This document shows positions 48,854 through 58,802 of a DNA stretch of 64,000 nt, one piece after another. The position numbers were made by a program, and so were the translations under genes. The DNA comes from an uncultured bacterium (GTDB lineage: Bacteria; Hydrogenedentota; Hydrogenedentia; Hydrogenedentales; Hydrogenedentaceae). Numbering within the stretch: the stretch's first letter is position 1; every line of letters begins with the position of its first letter. The notes under the pieces were generated by a model that had not been told where the DNA came from, made no database searches, and worked only from the letters and a program-made list of their open reading frames with translations. The stretch is taken from positions 108,390 through 172,389 of the forward strand of contig CAKZKR010000016.1 in NCBI GenBank assembly GCA_937124615.1. The letters run 5' to 3'.

Positions 48854-50716
48854 TCAAACAGGAATATTTATAATAAATGAAGTTCCTTTATCCTTTTCAG
48901 AGTGGACAGAAACCTCTCCCCCATGCAATTCTATAATCCTTTTTACAATAAACAACCCTAATCCTGCACCTTTTTTCCCATCCGGAGTTTTTGTGTCGTA
49001 TCTTTTAAAGCGATGGAAAAGAGATGTTATCAATTGAGGTTCGATAGGAGGGCCATCATTCCAAACAATCAATTGTATTTGGCCTCCTTCTGTTCGACTT
49101 GCAGAAATTTTTATATTCCCCTCTTCTTTTCCATACTTAACTGCATTGCCTAAGAGATTTTCATAAACAACACGCATCAAATTTATATCTGCTGGTAAAA
49201 CAAAATTCTCTGGTATTTCATTTTCTACTTTAAGTTTTTTCATTTCCAACAATTTTGAAATATCATTCAAAACAGGTTGTATTACATCTTTTTGTAGGTT
49301 GACTTCTTTCTTCTCAAAGTATAGTTCTCCCTGTTCCAAACGAGAAAGTTGTAAGTAATTGTTGGTAATTTCCTTCAAATATTTTAGGCTATCTTCTACA
49401 ATGTTAAGACCTTCTTTTACTTCCTCAGATGTTTCTCCATATACACCTTCCTTAAGTGAAATAACATTAAATAAGGCAGAACCCAAACTATTTCTCAATT
49501 CATGTGTAACAAATCCTAACATATCGAGGTAATTGGCGTTAGCTTCTTCAACCAGTTCTTGTTGCTTAATCAATTTAAGTCTGTCATTTTCAATTGTTTC
49601 TAACATAGAATTAAATACAGAAACTAATTCAGATATTTCATCACCTGTGCTATCTTGTTCTACCCGAGTAGAAAAATTCCCTTGCGAAAACTCAATAGCA
49701 GATTTTCTCAATTTATAAATCCTTTTCAGCAAACGGGTTGTCTGGCGTAGACGAACAAATAAAGCAATAAACATAATGAGTAAAATAATAAATAAAGTTA
49801 GAAAAAGCACAAAAGTTCGAGCATCCTTTGTTACCGCTTCTAACTCTCCCATATACAGCATGCCTATAATATTCCCATGAATATCTTTGATAGGTTCATA
49901 GCACGCAAGATACCAATCATCCAATACTTGGGCCCTTCCTATCCAAGGAATACCTCTTATCAAGGTTTGTTGTTTCACAGCCTCTGATACCTGTGTTCCA
50001 ACGGCTCTTTGACCGTTAGACAACAAAACTGTTGTGGCAACTCTTTCATCACCGTTAAATATTGTTACCGTTCCTACACGCTTTTTTTTGTAAAAACTAT
50101 CTTCAAATACAATATTCTGGATTTGGTCTACGAAATAATTGGCTCCGTCTAACCAACAGCCAGCAATCAAAATAACCTCTTCATCGAAATTTGAATAGAT
50201 TATTTTTTTCGATGCAAACACCGAAATGGATTCATCCTCTGGGATAGTTCTTCCTGACTGAAAGATAAATGGAATTTTTTCTTGCAAATCTCGGATATTT
50301 TTCTTTATAAACCCTGTGTTATTTTTTGAATCCTCACTAACAAAAAAGGAATTAAACTCTGACAACACTTCCTTGGGTAGAACATTTGAATTTTTTGAGA
50401 TTATCCAAAGATAATCTAAATCTTTACTTTCTGTATATTTGCTTAAAGAAATCAATCCCTCCGTTCCTTCGAGCATTTCTTTTTTTGAAAAAGTATCCTC
50501 TAAAAAATCAAGTATCATTTCTAATTTTCGTTTTTTTTCGTCAAAATAATACCAACCTGACTTCATGTTCAACTTTATTCTTTCATTAGCAGCCTTAATA
50601 ACTAGATTGTTAATTAATACAAACTGCAATATGGATATAAACAATGATAAAAAAACAAAAACTACAATTAGGTTTCCAATAAATTTAAGTTGGATACTAT
50701 TGCTTTTAATTTTCAT
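48854..50716 (-). CDS. Sensor histidine kinase with Cache-type extracytoplasmic domain
   Basis: 620 residues. First membrane helix about 11-37, an extracytoplasmic domain of about 250 residues with a Cache-like end (VGTVTIFNGDERVATTVLLSNGQRAVGTQVSEAV, ACYEPIKDIHGNIIGMLYMGE), second helix about 302-325, HAMP (about 325-380), dimerisation helix with phospho-His in FVTHELRNSL (about 405) and a complete HATPase with N box NLLGNAVKYG, G1/G2 GKKGAGLGLFIVKRI. The motif GxRAxGTxVS is typical of sCache_3/dCache chemosensory sensors that bind small carboxylates or similar ligands. No response regulator is next to it. Confidence 0.92.
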   Translation of the reverse strand: MKIKSNSIQLKFIGNLIVVFVFLSLFISILQFVLINNLVIKAANERIKLNMKSGWYYFDEKKRKLEMILDFLEDTFSKKEMLEGTEGLISLSKYTESKDLDYLWIISKNSNVLPKEVLSEFNSFFVSEDSKNNTGFIKKNIRDLQEKIPFIFQSGRTIPEDESISVFASKKIIYSNFDEEVILIAGCWLDGANYFVDQIQNIVFEDSFYKKKRVGTVTIFNGDERVATTVLLSNGQRAVGTQVSEAVKQQTLIRGIPWIGRAQVLDDWYLACYEPIKDIHGNIIGMLYMGELEAVTKDARTFVLFLTLFIILLIMFIALFVRLRQTTRLLKRIYKLRKSAIEFSQGNFSTRVEQDSTGDEISELVSVFNSMLETIENDRLKLIKQQELVEEANANYLDMLGFVTHELRNSLGSALFNVISLKEGVYGETSEEVKEGLNIVEDSLKYLKEITNNYLQLSRLEQGELYFEKKEVNLQKDVIQPVLNDISKLLEMKKLKVENEIPENFVLPADINLMRVVYENLLGNAVKYGKEEGNIKISASRTEGGQIQLIVWNDGPPIEPQLITSLFHRFKRYDTKTPDGKKGAGLGLFIVKRIIELHGGEVSVHSEKDKGTSFIINIPV

Positions 50717-50743
50717 AAAGAACCTCTATTAAATTTTTAAATT

Positions 50744-51967
50744 TTAAAACCTATCCATTTGCCATACATAGGGAAATCTTTTCGGGAAAATACTTAAAAG
50801 AAAATCTTTTGCATTTGACGAAATAAAAAATCTTTTTTTGCTTAGTATATCCTCCATACAAATATATCCAGAAATTAGTTTTGCAAGTTCCTCTTTATCT
50901 ATTGAAATTTTGTTTCTTCCTGACTTTTTTATAACACTTATAGAACCTTTACGGTAGCGGATACAATATGGAACACCTGAAATAATAATAGTAGTTTCAT
51001 CCTCCTGATTCAGCAAAGATTTTTGTCGAAGTTGTTCTTCCCATTCGGGAAGCATACATTCTAAAGTTTCTTCTTCGTTAATTATCGCCATCATCCCACC
51101 CTCACTTCTCTTATAATGTGTCTTTCGTATTGGACAGTAACTATTCAGAAAACGAATAATGGGATGAGAAGGTGGAGAAGCAAACTGAATCTTTCCTAAT
51201 TTTTCTTTTTCTGCTAATTTACCAACAGCATGCAATACTACCTTTGATGCTTCTTCATTCGTAGAGCCCATTTCTTGTACAAACAATGTATCGGATTGTT
51301 TGATTCGTTGCAAAAAATATCCTAATATTTTTCCATTCATATCCATTACTGTTCTTCCCGTTTCCCACAATTTCCATTTAACTGCAAAATGTGCTTGTGT
51401 CCTTATTATTGAGCATGAGATATCTTCATCATTATTATCATGTATTTTCCTCAATAAAACAATATCCGCAGGTCTCATCTTACGCACTTTATATTGGGTA
51501 GGTTTAATACTTGTTAACAAATTACATGTTGGAATATCGGTGTAAAACTCAGGAATCGTGGTAGCGAACCCAAATCTACGATAGAAATTAGGAACTCCGA
51601 AAAGCATAGAAACATGGTATAAATTGGCTTTCATATAATTCACAGCGTTCTGAATAACTCTACTAGCAATACCCTTATTCCTAAAATATCTTGCAGTAGA
51701 AGCCCATACTATTCCCCCCATTTTTAACCTTGCCTCACCTATACGAATAACATCTGTTATAATTCTTAAAGCAGATATAATTTTTCCATCATATAGTGCA
51801 ATACGAATATGTTCATTCTGAAAATTTGGATATTTTGCTCCCACATTACCCAACCAATCATGTGCAACAAAAGAGTCTCCCCGTGAAACATTCGACATTA
51901 ATTGAATGGCTTCATTCACTTCACTTAGATCTTTTGCACCTCTTATCTCAATCTTTTCTTGTAACAT
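50744..51967 (-). CDS. GNAT acetyltransferase, Eis/COG4552-like
   Basis: 407 residues, the length of Eis-type proteins. N-terminal GNAT domain with GGIVWASTARYFRNKGIASRVIQNAVNYMK, which holds the acetyl-CoA loop (R/Q-x-x-G-x-A pattern RNKGIA), and LFGVPNFYRRFGF, the typical 'G...FY.r.GF' motif. A second GNAT-like unit (about 145-290) and a C-terminal sterol-carrier-like part (about 300-407) follow. Eis members acetylate amines, including aminoglycosides or proteins; the target here is unknown. It follows the efflux permease gene in the same direction and precedes the kinase by 27 bases. Confidence 0.7.
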   Translation of the reverse strand: MLQEKIEIRGAKDLSEVNEAIQLMSNVSRGDSFVAHDWLGNVGAKYPNFQNEHIRIALYDGKIISALRIITDVIRIGEARLKMGGIVWASTARYFRNKGIASRVIQNAVNYMKANLYHVSMLFGVPNFYRRFGFATTIPEFYTDIPTCNLLTSIKPTQYKVRKMRPADIVLLRKIHDNNDEDISCSIIRTQAHFAVKWKLWETGRTVMDMNGKILGYFLQRIKQSDTLFVQEMGSTNEEASKVVLHAVGKLAEKEKLGKIQFASPPSHPIIRFLNSYCPIRKTHYKRSEGGMMAIINEEETLECMLPEWEEQLRQKSLLNQEDETTIIISGVPYCIRYRKGSISVIKKSGRNKISIDKEELAKLISGYICMEDILSKKRFFISSNAKDFLLSIFPKRFPYVWQMDRF

Positions 51968-52042
51968 ATCAGACTTAGAATTTTGTGGGAAAATATAATT
52001 TTCCTAATTATATACAAAGGAAGGTAAAAGTGCTATTTTTAA

Positions 52043-53434
52043 CTATTCATGGCGAAGGGCTTCTACAGGGTCCATATTTGCAGCACGAAGTGCCGGATAT
52101 ATTCCGAAAATAATGCCAATTCCGGCAGAAATGCCAAATGCAATCACGGGACTCCATAAACGAATAATCGTAGGCATAGAAGCAAAGTATGTTATCAGAT
52201 ATGGAACAAATAAGCCCAATCCAATTCCCATAAGCCCACCTGTCCCTGACATTATAATTGTCTCTACAAGAAATTGAATCACAATATCTCTTTTTCGTGC
52301 TCCCAATGCTCTTCGAATACCTATTTCCCGTGTTCTTTCTGTAACTGTTGCTAACATAATATTCATTATTCCTATACCACCAACTAACAGAGATATTCCA
52401 GCAATTGTTCCCAATACAAGATTAAATATTTGTTTTGTTCTTTCAGCCTGTCTTAACAATTCTAAAGGTATCGTTAATTCATAATCTCTTTGTTTATGAT
52501 ATTTTTGGAGAATATTATCTACGACCTTTGCAACTTCTTCTACCCTATCTTCTTTATTTACCATAACAATAAGCTCATGAAGTTCTACCTTTTCCGCCTC
52601 AAAGGTTCCTGTAGTCCTTCGGACTAATGTTTCGCCAAATCTTTTCTGCGCCGATGTAATAGGAATATAAACTCGATAATTAGGTGTTGTCATTGTTGCT
52701 TTTCTATTGTCTCCCCTTCCCATTCCCTCCTGAATAGATTGGATACTACCTCTTTTCTCCTCCCTTAAATTATTACCTGCTGATTGCGTAAGAAAACTTT
52801 GTGTTTGAGTTGATGTTCCTACTCCACCTTCATCTTCTATAATACCCACAACCTTATAATAATCAGAACCAATCCGTACACTCCTTCCAATAGGACTTCC
52901 ATTAGGGAATAATCTTGCTATAGTATTTAACGACAATATACAGACATTTTTTACACTCAAAACTTCAGATTCATTAAAATAACGCCCCTCGATTATTTGC
53001 AATTGTCTCATTTCTGGATACCAACTTACTGTACCTACAATTTGACCATCTATTTGCCATTGTGTATTCCAGACAACATCACGAATGATTCTATTGGGAA
53101 CCAATACCTCAACATCCGGAATTGTTGACCGTATTCTTGTTGCATCTTCCCATGTTATTCCATATTCAATAGCTCGACTTCTTTGTCCTGTGGCCTTTTG
53201 TTCTAATGAAGGTTTGACACTACGAACAATAATATTTTTACTGCCCAATTTCCGAATTTGTTCTTGTGCAACCTGACTTGCACCTTCTCCAACTGCTAAC
53301 ATAGCAATCACAGATGCAACACCAAAGACAATCCCTAGCACTGTTAATAACGAGCGTAGTCTATGTAACCATAAACTTTTAAACCCCATCTTAATTACCC
53401 TTATCCAGCGATATATAGACACTAAATTCAGCAT
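52043..53434 (-). CDS. MacB-type ABC transporter permease
   Basis: 463 residues. Layout of MacB_PCD/FtsX permeases: N-terminal amphipathic part and first membrane helix (about 28-50, LRSLLTVLGIVFGVASVIAML), a large periplasmic domain, then three C-terminal helices (about 340-445) including GGIGIMNIMLATVTERTREIGIRRALGARKRDI, the coupling signature. It ends ALRAANMDPVEALRHE, the standard C-terminus of the family. Fed by the ATPase gene 29 bases upstream, it should form a MacAB-TolC type mechanotransmission exporter. In MacB proper the ATPase is fused; here it is separate. Low-complexity Gln/Ser stretch near residue 225. Confidence 0.93.
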   Translation of the reverse strand: MLNLVSIYRWIRVIKMGFKSLWLHRLRSLLTVLGIVFGVASVIAMLAVGEGASQVAQEQIRKLGSKNIIVRSVKPSLEQKATGQRSRAIEYGITWEDATRIRSTIPDVEVLVPNRIIRDVVWNTQWQIDGQIVGTVSWYPEMRQLQIIEGRYFNESEVLSVKNVCILSLNTIARLFPNGSPIGRSVRIGSDYYKVVGIIEDEGGVGTSTQTQSFLTQSAGNNLREEKRGSIQSIQEGMGRGDNRKATMTTPNYRVYIPITSAQKRFGETLVRRTTGTFEAEKVELHELIVMVNKEDRVEEVAKVVDNILQKYHKQRDYELTIPLELLRQAERTKQIFNLVLGTIAGISLLVGGIGIMNIMLATVTERTREIGIRRALGARKRDIVIQFLVETIIMSGTGGLMGIGLGLFVPYLITYFASMPTIIRLWSPVIAFGISAGIGIIFGIYPALRAANMDPVEALRHE

Positions 53435-53463
53435 ATTCTAATCATTCCATCTCCTCTATATTC

Positions 53464-54159
53464 CTACCCTCGATAAACTCTTTCATCATTTTCTATTAAT
53501 CCATCCCGCAAGCATATAATTCTTTCTGCATTTCTTGCTATATCCTCATCATGTGTTACCATAATGATAGTTTTTTTTTGCCTATGAAGTTCTATAAAAA
53601 TATCTATAATTTCCTTCCCCGATTTTGAATCCAGATTCCCTGTGGGCTCATCTGCAAGAATAACTAATGGATTATTTACCAGAGCACGCGCAATACCTAC
53701 TCTCTGCTGTTGTCCACCTGAAAGTTCTGTAGGTTTATGATATAACCGTTCCGCTAATCCCACTCGAGAAGCCATTTCTATTGTTTTTTCCCTACTTTCA
53801 TTTGGAGAAATACCCTGATAGTAAAGGGGTATTTCAATATTCTCAATTACAGATAGTTGAGGGATCAGATTGTAGGACTGGAAAACAAAGCCCAAATAAT
53901 TACAACGCATATCCGAAAGGGTATCGTCGTCCAAATAAGAAATATCACAGCCATTTAAATAATATTTTCCATCAGTAGGTTTATCTAAACAACCCAGAAT
54001 GTTCAACAATGTTGACTTACCACATCCTGATGGTCCCATAATACACACAAACTCACCTTCTTCTATTTCAATATCAATCCCCCTTAAAGCATAAATATCC
54101 ACACTTCCCATTCTATAATTTTTCTTTAAGTTTTCTATTTTAATTACACAATTTTTCAA
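53464..54159 (-). CDS. ABC transporter ATPase, MacB/LolD type
   Basis: 231 residues. Walker [10 protein letters not shown] (42-50), Q loop [10 protein letters not shown], signature LSGGQQQR (146-153), Walker [10 protein letters not shown] (166-174) and switch His in VTHD. The GNLDSKSG stretch is typical of the LolD/MacB group. It energises the permease encoded next. The gap to the adaptor gene upstream is 24 bases. Confidence 0.96.
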   Translation of the reverse strand: MKNCVIKIENLKKNYRMGSVDIYALRGIDIEIEEGEFVCIMGPSGCGKSTLLNILGCLDKPTDGKYYLNGCDISYLDDDTLSDMRCNYLGFVFQSYNLIPQLSVIENIEIPLYYQGISPNESREKTIEMASRVGLAERLYHKPTELSGGQQQRVGIARALVNNPLVILADEPTGNLDSKSGKEIIDIFIELHRQKKTIIMVTHDEDIARNAERIICLRDGLIENDERVYRG

Positions 54160-54183
54160 TGTTATATCTCGTGTTTATATCTA

Positions 54184-55959
54184 TTATTTTTCACTCGGTC
54201 TTGATTGAATAGTTTGTCCCGGAGTGTATAAAAGTACCTTTTCTCCTTCTTTTAATCCTTCTTTTATTTCAATAAATGACTCGTTAAATTCTCCAGTTTT
54301 TACAATTCGCATTTCTATCTCATTTCCTTTTTGCACATAGCATACCTGTTGATTATCAACATTAAAAACGCTTTGCATCGGCACAAAAAGTACATCGTTT
54401 AATTCTGCAACTAATATTTCCACCTGAGCTGTCATACCAGGTTTTAGCCACGAATGCGTTCCATCAATAATGATAAATGTATCGTATACTTTTAAATCAG
54501 GATTCAGCCATCTATTTTGTGCATTTGGTAGAACAGCCACTTTGTCCACTGTACCTGTCAATGATTCTTCTGGGAATGCATCTACCCGAATCTTAACCTT
54601 TTGCCCCTGTTTAACTCTCTTAATATTAGATTCATGTACCCTTGAACGAACTTGCATAACCGAGGTGTCTGGAATCGTTATTATTATCTGTCTTTCACGA
54701 ACAGATGTCCCTTCCTGTATTCTTTCTTGCATAAAACGGTCTTCTTCGCCACCATAAACGACCAACCCAGGCTTTGTTGCCCTTATCATGCATTTTTGAA
54801 TTTGCTCTTCCAGTTCTCTTTTTTTTCGGGCTTCAATAGCAAACTGTGATTTTGCTGAACTCAAATTTGCTTCAGACTGAGCCAAACGAGACACCGCCAC
54901 CTTTTGCATCCGGATGTATTTCCATACAGCCTCGATATACTCTGCAATAATTCTCTCAGCCTGCTTTGGGAATTCGTATTGAATAAAAAGAGATTTATTA
55001 GTATTTGCCTGTTCTAAGGCTACCTGTCTTCTTTTTAAAGTTAACTCATCTGTTTCAAGGTCTGTTTGTGTTACAAAAGCCTTCTCATATAACCTTCGTG
55101 TCCCTTCCAATTTTTTCTGGGCCAATTTTACATCCTCTTCCGCCAAAATTACATCCGTAGTATATTTCTGCAATGTTTGTTGAGCAACACCATCTCCTAA
55201 CAACGCTGAATCCGCATATTTTCTAAAATCAATACTTTCAGATGTAATTGAAGATATTAACGTTTTTGTTAAATCACCTTTATTTTCCTCCAGTTCTGTA
55301 TTCGTTACTGTTTCTTCATTATTGTTATCACTTTCCTTTTCCTTCTCCCCGTTATTATTTGTTCCTTCTTCATTCATTCGGTTTTGTTTTTCTAAAAGAA
55401 CTAATTTTTGAACATTTTCATTATCCACACCGATCTTCTTCAAAATTTCATTTGTTGTATCGATACCTAAATATTTTTCAATATCCATTCTCGCAAATTT
55501 TACTGCTAATTCATTTTGCCGAATGTCTATCTCGTTTTGATTCTTCTGTATTTCATATTGTTCTTCTGCATTAGCCAGACTTGCTTTTGCCCTCTGAAAA
55601 CTTAATTCTTGCTCTATTTGCTGGTCTAACAACTTTTTTGCATCCAGTTCCACCAATATCTTTCCTTTTTGAACATCTTCCGGTGTAACATAATAACCTT
55701 CTTCTACAATACTTAGTATTTTTGTTTCTCCCTGGACCTCTGATTTTATTTGCAAAGATTCTTTTGCTTCAATACTACCTCCTTCTAAGATCGTAACTTC
55801 GAAATTCCCCCTTTTAACAGGAAAGACTATATTAGCATTAGTTTGATTATTAACGAATATGACATTTTTGAAAAAAATATACAATAGAATAAAAGCAACC
55901 CATAACAAAATTACAACAGACAAATATTTCTTTCTTTTATTATTTACATTATTTAACAT
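54184..55959 (-). CDS. Periplasmic adaptor (MacA/HlyD-type) with low-complexity insertion
   Basis: 591 residues. N-terminal membrane anchor (about 13-33), then the lipoyl-like half (FEVTILEGGSIEAKESLQIKSEV), a long helical hairpin of heptad repeats (about 115-385), returning lipoyl half (CMIRATKPGLVVYGG), beta barrel (VKIRVDAFPEESLTGTVDKVA) and a membrane-proximal end. Longer than MacA (about 370) because of a helical extension and an Asn/Glu-rich low-complexity insertion at about 190-230 (NNNGEKEKESDNNNEE). It bridges inner-membrane ABC pump and TolC channel. Its start overlaps the end of the channel gene by 11 bases. Confidence 0.9.
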   Translation of the reverse strand: MLNNVNNKRKKYLSVVILLWVAFILLYIFFKNVIFVNNQTNANIVFPVKRGNFEVTILEGGSIEAKESLQIKSEVQGETKILSIVEEGYYVTPEDVQKGKILVELDAKKLLDQQIEQELSFQRAKASLANAEEQYEIQKNQNEIDIRQNELAVKFARMDIEKYLGIDTTNEILKKIGVDNENVQKLVLLEKQNRMNEEGTNNNGEKEKESDNNNEETVTNTELEENKGDLTKTLISSITSESIDFRKYADSALLGDGVAQQTLQKYTTDVILAEEDVKLAQKKLEGTRRLYEKAFVTQTDLETDELTLKRRQVALEQANTNKSLFIQYEFPKQAERIIAEYIEAVWKYIRMQKVAVSRLAQSEANLSSAKSQFAIEARKKRELEEQIQKCMIRATKPGLVVYGGEEDRFMQERIQEGTSVRERQIIITIPDTSVMQVRSRVHESNIKRVKQGQKVKIRVDAFPEESLTGTVDKVAVLPNAQNRWLNPDLKVYDTFIIIDGTHSWLKPGMTAQVEILVAELNDVLFVPMQSVFNVDNQQVCYVQKGNEIEMRIVKTGEFNESFIEIKEGLKEGEKVLLYTPGQTIQSRPSEK

Positions 55960-57799
55960 CTTTTATCTCCTCCCACTTCCCGTCCGACTTAATATATAAA
56001 ATTCCTATGTTTTTCCAGAATTCAAGACGGGCTATATTATGGGCTATTATTGCTGAAGTTAAACTATTTTGTGCTCTTGTTAAATCATTTTGTGCGTCAA
56101 CCAAGTCTAAAGCTGTGGCTCTACCCAACTCTGCAAGCAAGTTTTGTTCCTCTACTCGGCGTTGGCTCAGTTCTACACTTTTTTGAGCTATTTCATAATT
56201 TCTTTTAGCCTGTTCAAGATTTCTCCAAGAGGTTCGAACATCTAGTTTTACTTGGTCTTCTTTTAAGGATAATTCTCTCTTTACTCTTTCATAATTTATC
56301 AATGCGGTTCGATACGCATTTCTTTCCTCTTTTTGATTAAGAGGTAAATCAAGATTTAGCCCACCACTATATACCCCTCTCCTAAAATCTAAATCTTCAA
56401 AATTTGTTTTACCTTGATTCGTTACTGTTCCTTCTAAGAATAAATCGACACCCGGCTTTAAAGCGTTCTCAGCAATCTTAATTCTGCGGGTCGCATCTTC
56501 CAAAATATCTTTTTGTGTATAGATTTCCAATCTCGTGACTAATGCAACTTTAACAGCATCTTCATCTGTAATTTTTGGGTGTTTTATACCTTCTTCTTTA
56601 AGTTTTATTAACTCATTAGAGTCAAGTAATATAGGACTATCCGTTGACAAACCTAATAAAATCTTGAATTCATCCAATGCTTCTTTATACCTTCTTAATG
56701 AATTAATCCAAGTATCCTCTGAAGACAATAATGCTTGTTGAATACGACCTATTTCTGTTAGAGTCTTTCTGCCTTCTTGGGCAAATGCACTTTCTCTATC
56801 ATAACTAATCTTAAAATTTAAGTAATTCTGATAATTATTCTTTACAATGTCTCTTTGTTCTAAAACAGAGTAGTAAGACTTACATATTCTTACTACAAAC
56901 TCCTGACGATAGCGTGTAAAATCCCGCAAATCATATAAAACATTTCTCTCTGCCTGTGTTAACCTTTCTGCTGAGATTTGTCTTCCTCTCCCCCTCCACA
57001 AAGGTTGGGTAAACGAAGCCGATAATACACTTCCGGCTTCTTCATTGGCATTTCCATTCAAAAAGCGGAAAAAATTATTTGTAAGTTGTAGTGCCAGTCT
57101 CCCACCACCTAATAAAAGCAAAGACATCCCCGTCTGTAAGGAACCTTTTGCTGATTGTCTATCCACAATCTCGATATCCGGTTTTGTCAAACCTGTAATA
57201 TCACCTGCCTCCTCCAATATTTGGTGATATTGCCTCAATAGTTGAGCAGAAGTTCCTGTAAGGGCTTGAATATTAGGTAAAGAGGTTTCCAATGCATTTA
57301 AGGCACGAGAATAATCTGACAAAACCTGTTTATCATAGGTTTGCTGTGTAACTGATATTTTTTCTTTTTTCGAAAATATAGGAGTATATCTATATCTCTC
57401 CAGTGTTAAACTCAAAGCCGACAGATACAATGTCTCCTTTCGTGTTATATATTCCCTACTACAATTCATTGCTACTTCAAGGGCTTTTTCGAGAGAAAGC
57501 AAATAATATTGCTGTCCCTGGTTTTGACTCACTCCAAAGGCTTCTTCTTCCTCTACATACACGGGCAAATCTGCTAAGGGGTTATACTCCTCATTTGGTT
57601 CTATATTAAAATCTTTTAACATACCCGGTACCTGTTCACTTTTGGATTTAATGATCTGAAGGGTTTCCCTATCTGCAGATCTCTTATATCTATCTTTAGA
57701 ACAGGAAAAAAAGAATAATAGAATAATAATAGAAATCGATAAACAAAATAATATACTTCTAAAATACTCCTGTTGATTTTGCTTCATCATCTTTATCAT
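55949..57799 (-). CDS. TolC-family outer membrane efflux lipoprotein
   Basis: 616 residues. Signal peptide with lipobox FFFSC (C33), so it is lipid-anchored in the outer membrane. Two OEP repeats of long amphipathic helices follow (about 100-370 and 400-605), with SFTQPLWRGRGRQISAERLTQAERN, the typical 'QPL..G.' entry of TolC proteins, and the second LNLDLPLNQKEERNAYRTALIN; the end VDAQNDLTRAQNSL also fits. It should form the exit duct of the MacAB-type exporter. Longer than classical TolC (about 470-490) through the N-terminal 80 residues. Gene order tolC-macA-ATPase-permease. The gap to ribF upstream is 64 bases. Confidence 0.9.
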   Translation of the reverse strand: MIKMMKQNQQEYFRSILFCLSISIIILLFFFSCSKDRYKRSADRETLQIIKSKSEQVPGMLKDFNIEPNEEYNPLADLPVYVEEEEAFGVSQNQGQQYYLLSLEKALEVAMNCSREYITRKETLYLSALSLTLERYRYTPIFSKKEKISVTQQTYDKQVLSDYSRALNALETSLPNIQALTGTSAQLLRQYHQILEEAGDITGLTKPDIEIVDRQSAKGSLQTGMSLLLLGGGRLALQLTNNFFRFLNGNANEEAGSVLSASFTQPLWRGRGRQISAERLTQAERNVLYDLRDFTRYRQEFVVRICKSYYSVLEQRDIVKNNYQNYLNFKISYDRESAFAQEGRKTLTEIGRIQQALLSSEDTWINSLRRYKEALDEFKILLGLSTDSPILLDSNELIKLKEEGIKHPKITDEDAVKVALVTRLEIYTQKDILEDATRRIKIAENALKPGVDLFLEGTVTNQGKTNFEDLDFRRGVYSGGLNLDLPLNQKEERNAYRTALINYERVKRELSLKEDQVKLDVRTSWRNLEQAKRNYEIAQKSVELSQRRVEEQNLLAELGRATALDLVDAQNDLTRAQNSLTSAIIAHNIARLEFWKNIGILYIKSDGKWEEIKDVK

Positions 57800-57863
57800 T
57801 CTTTGGAATTTTGTATAAAGACTATTGTATAGTTATTATGGTTTTGAAGTTTTTCTATTTGTA

Positions 57864-58790
57864 TTATTTCATAAAATACTGTTTTATGCTTTCAACATCT
57901 TCTCGTATGGCTTTGATGAGTTCTTCCCTACCAGAAAACTTCTTTTCAGGCCTTATATGTTTATGAAAAACAACTTCTATACTTTGGTTTATTATCTCTT
58001 CATCAAAATTTATGATATGTGCTTCAATGGCAAAATCTTGTTGTCTAATTGTAGGGGCAATTCCAATGTTTATAGCCGATGGAAAAACACGACCATCCTC
58101 AAGAACACATTCTGCAGAATAAACACCATGAGGGGGCACCGCACTATGAAAAGGAAGAATATTTGCAGTAGGAAAACCTAATTGTCGACCTATTCCTTTT
58201 CCTTTTACCACTTTTCCCAAAAGTGAATATTTTCTCCCTAAAAAAATCACTACTTTTTCCATCTCTCCTTCTAATATCAATTCACGAATAAGAGAACTGC
58301 TTACCCTTTCACCTTGAATAATCAGCGGGGGTATCTGCTTTACTTTGAAGCCATACTTTTTTCCATATTTTTTTAGCAAATCAAAATCACCTTCAGCATT
58401 TTTGCCAAATCTAAAATCATGTCCAACAACAACTCCATAAAGTTGTTCAAAGTTAAGTAGGATACTTGTTATAAACTCTTCTGGTGTTAAATTAGCCGTT
58501 TCAGAATTAAATGGAAGAATTGTTGTAATTTTAATTCCATTTTGTTGAAACAACCTCTGTTGTTTTTCATCACATGTAAGTATATTCAACGGTATGTCCG
58601 GTGAAAAACAAGTTCTTGGGTGCGGTCGCAAAACCATAACACACGGAGTTCCATCGATTGAATTCGATAACGACACTACTTCTTTTAGTATTTCGATATG
58701 GCCTAAATGAACTCCATCAAAACTCCCTACTGTCAAAACAACATTTTTATCTTTAACTTTTACTTTTTTTATATCCTTAACAATTTTCAT
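57864..58790 (-). CDS. ribF: Bifunctional riboflavin kinase/FAD synthetase
   Basis: Makes FMN and FAD from riboflavin. 308 residues. N-terminal adenylyltransferase with GSFDGVHLGHIEIL (22-35), its HxGH nucleotide motif, and VVGHDFRFGKNAEGD; C-terminal kinase with GKVVKGKGIGRQLGFPTANI, the PTAN motif, and VFHKHIRPEKKFSGREELI. Standard bacterial RibF. Follows truB by 12 bases at the end of the infB cluster, the usual place. Confidence 0.96.
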   Translation of the reverse strand: MKIVKDIKKVKVKDKNVVLTVGSFDGVHLGHIEILKEVVSLSNSIDGTPCVMVLRPHPRTCFSPDIPLNILTCDEKQQRLFQQNGIKITTILPFNSETANLTPEEFITSILLNFEQLYGVVVGHDFRFGKNAEGDFDLLKKYGKKYGFKVKQIPPLIIQGERVSSSLIRELILEGEMEKVVIFLGRKYSLLGKVVKGKGIGRQLGFPTANILPFHSAVPPHGVYSAECVLEDGRVFPSAINIGIAPTIRQQDFAIEAHIINFDEEIINQSIEVVFHKHIRPEKKFSGREELIKAIREDVESIKQYFMK

Positions 58791-58802
58791 TAAATTTCCT
58801 GT

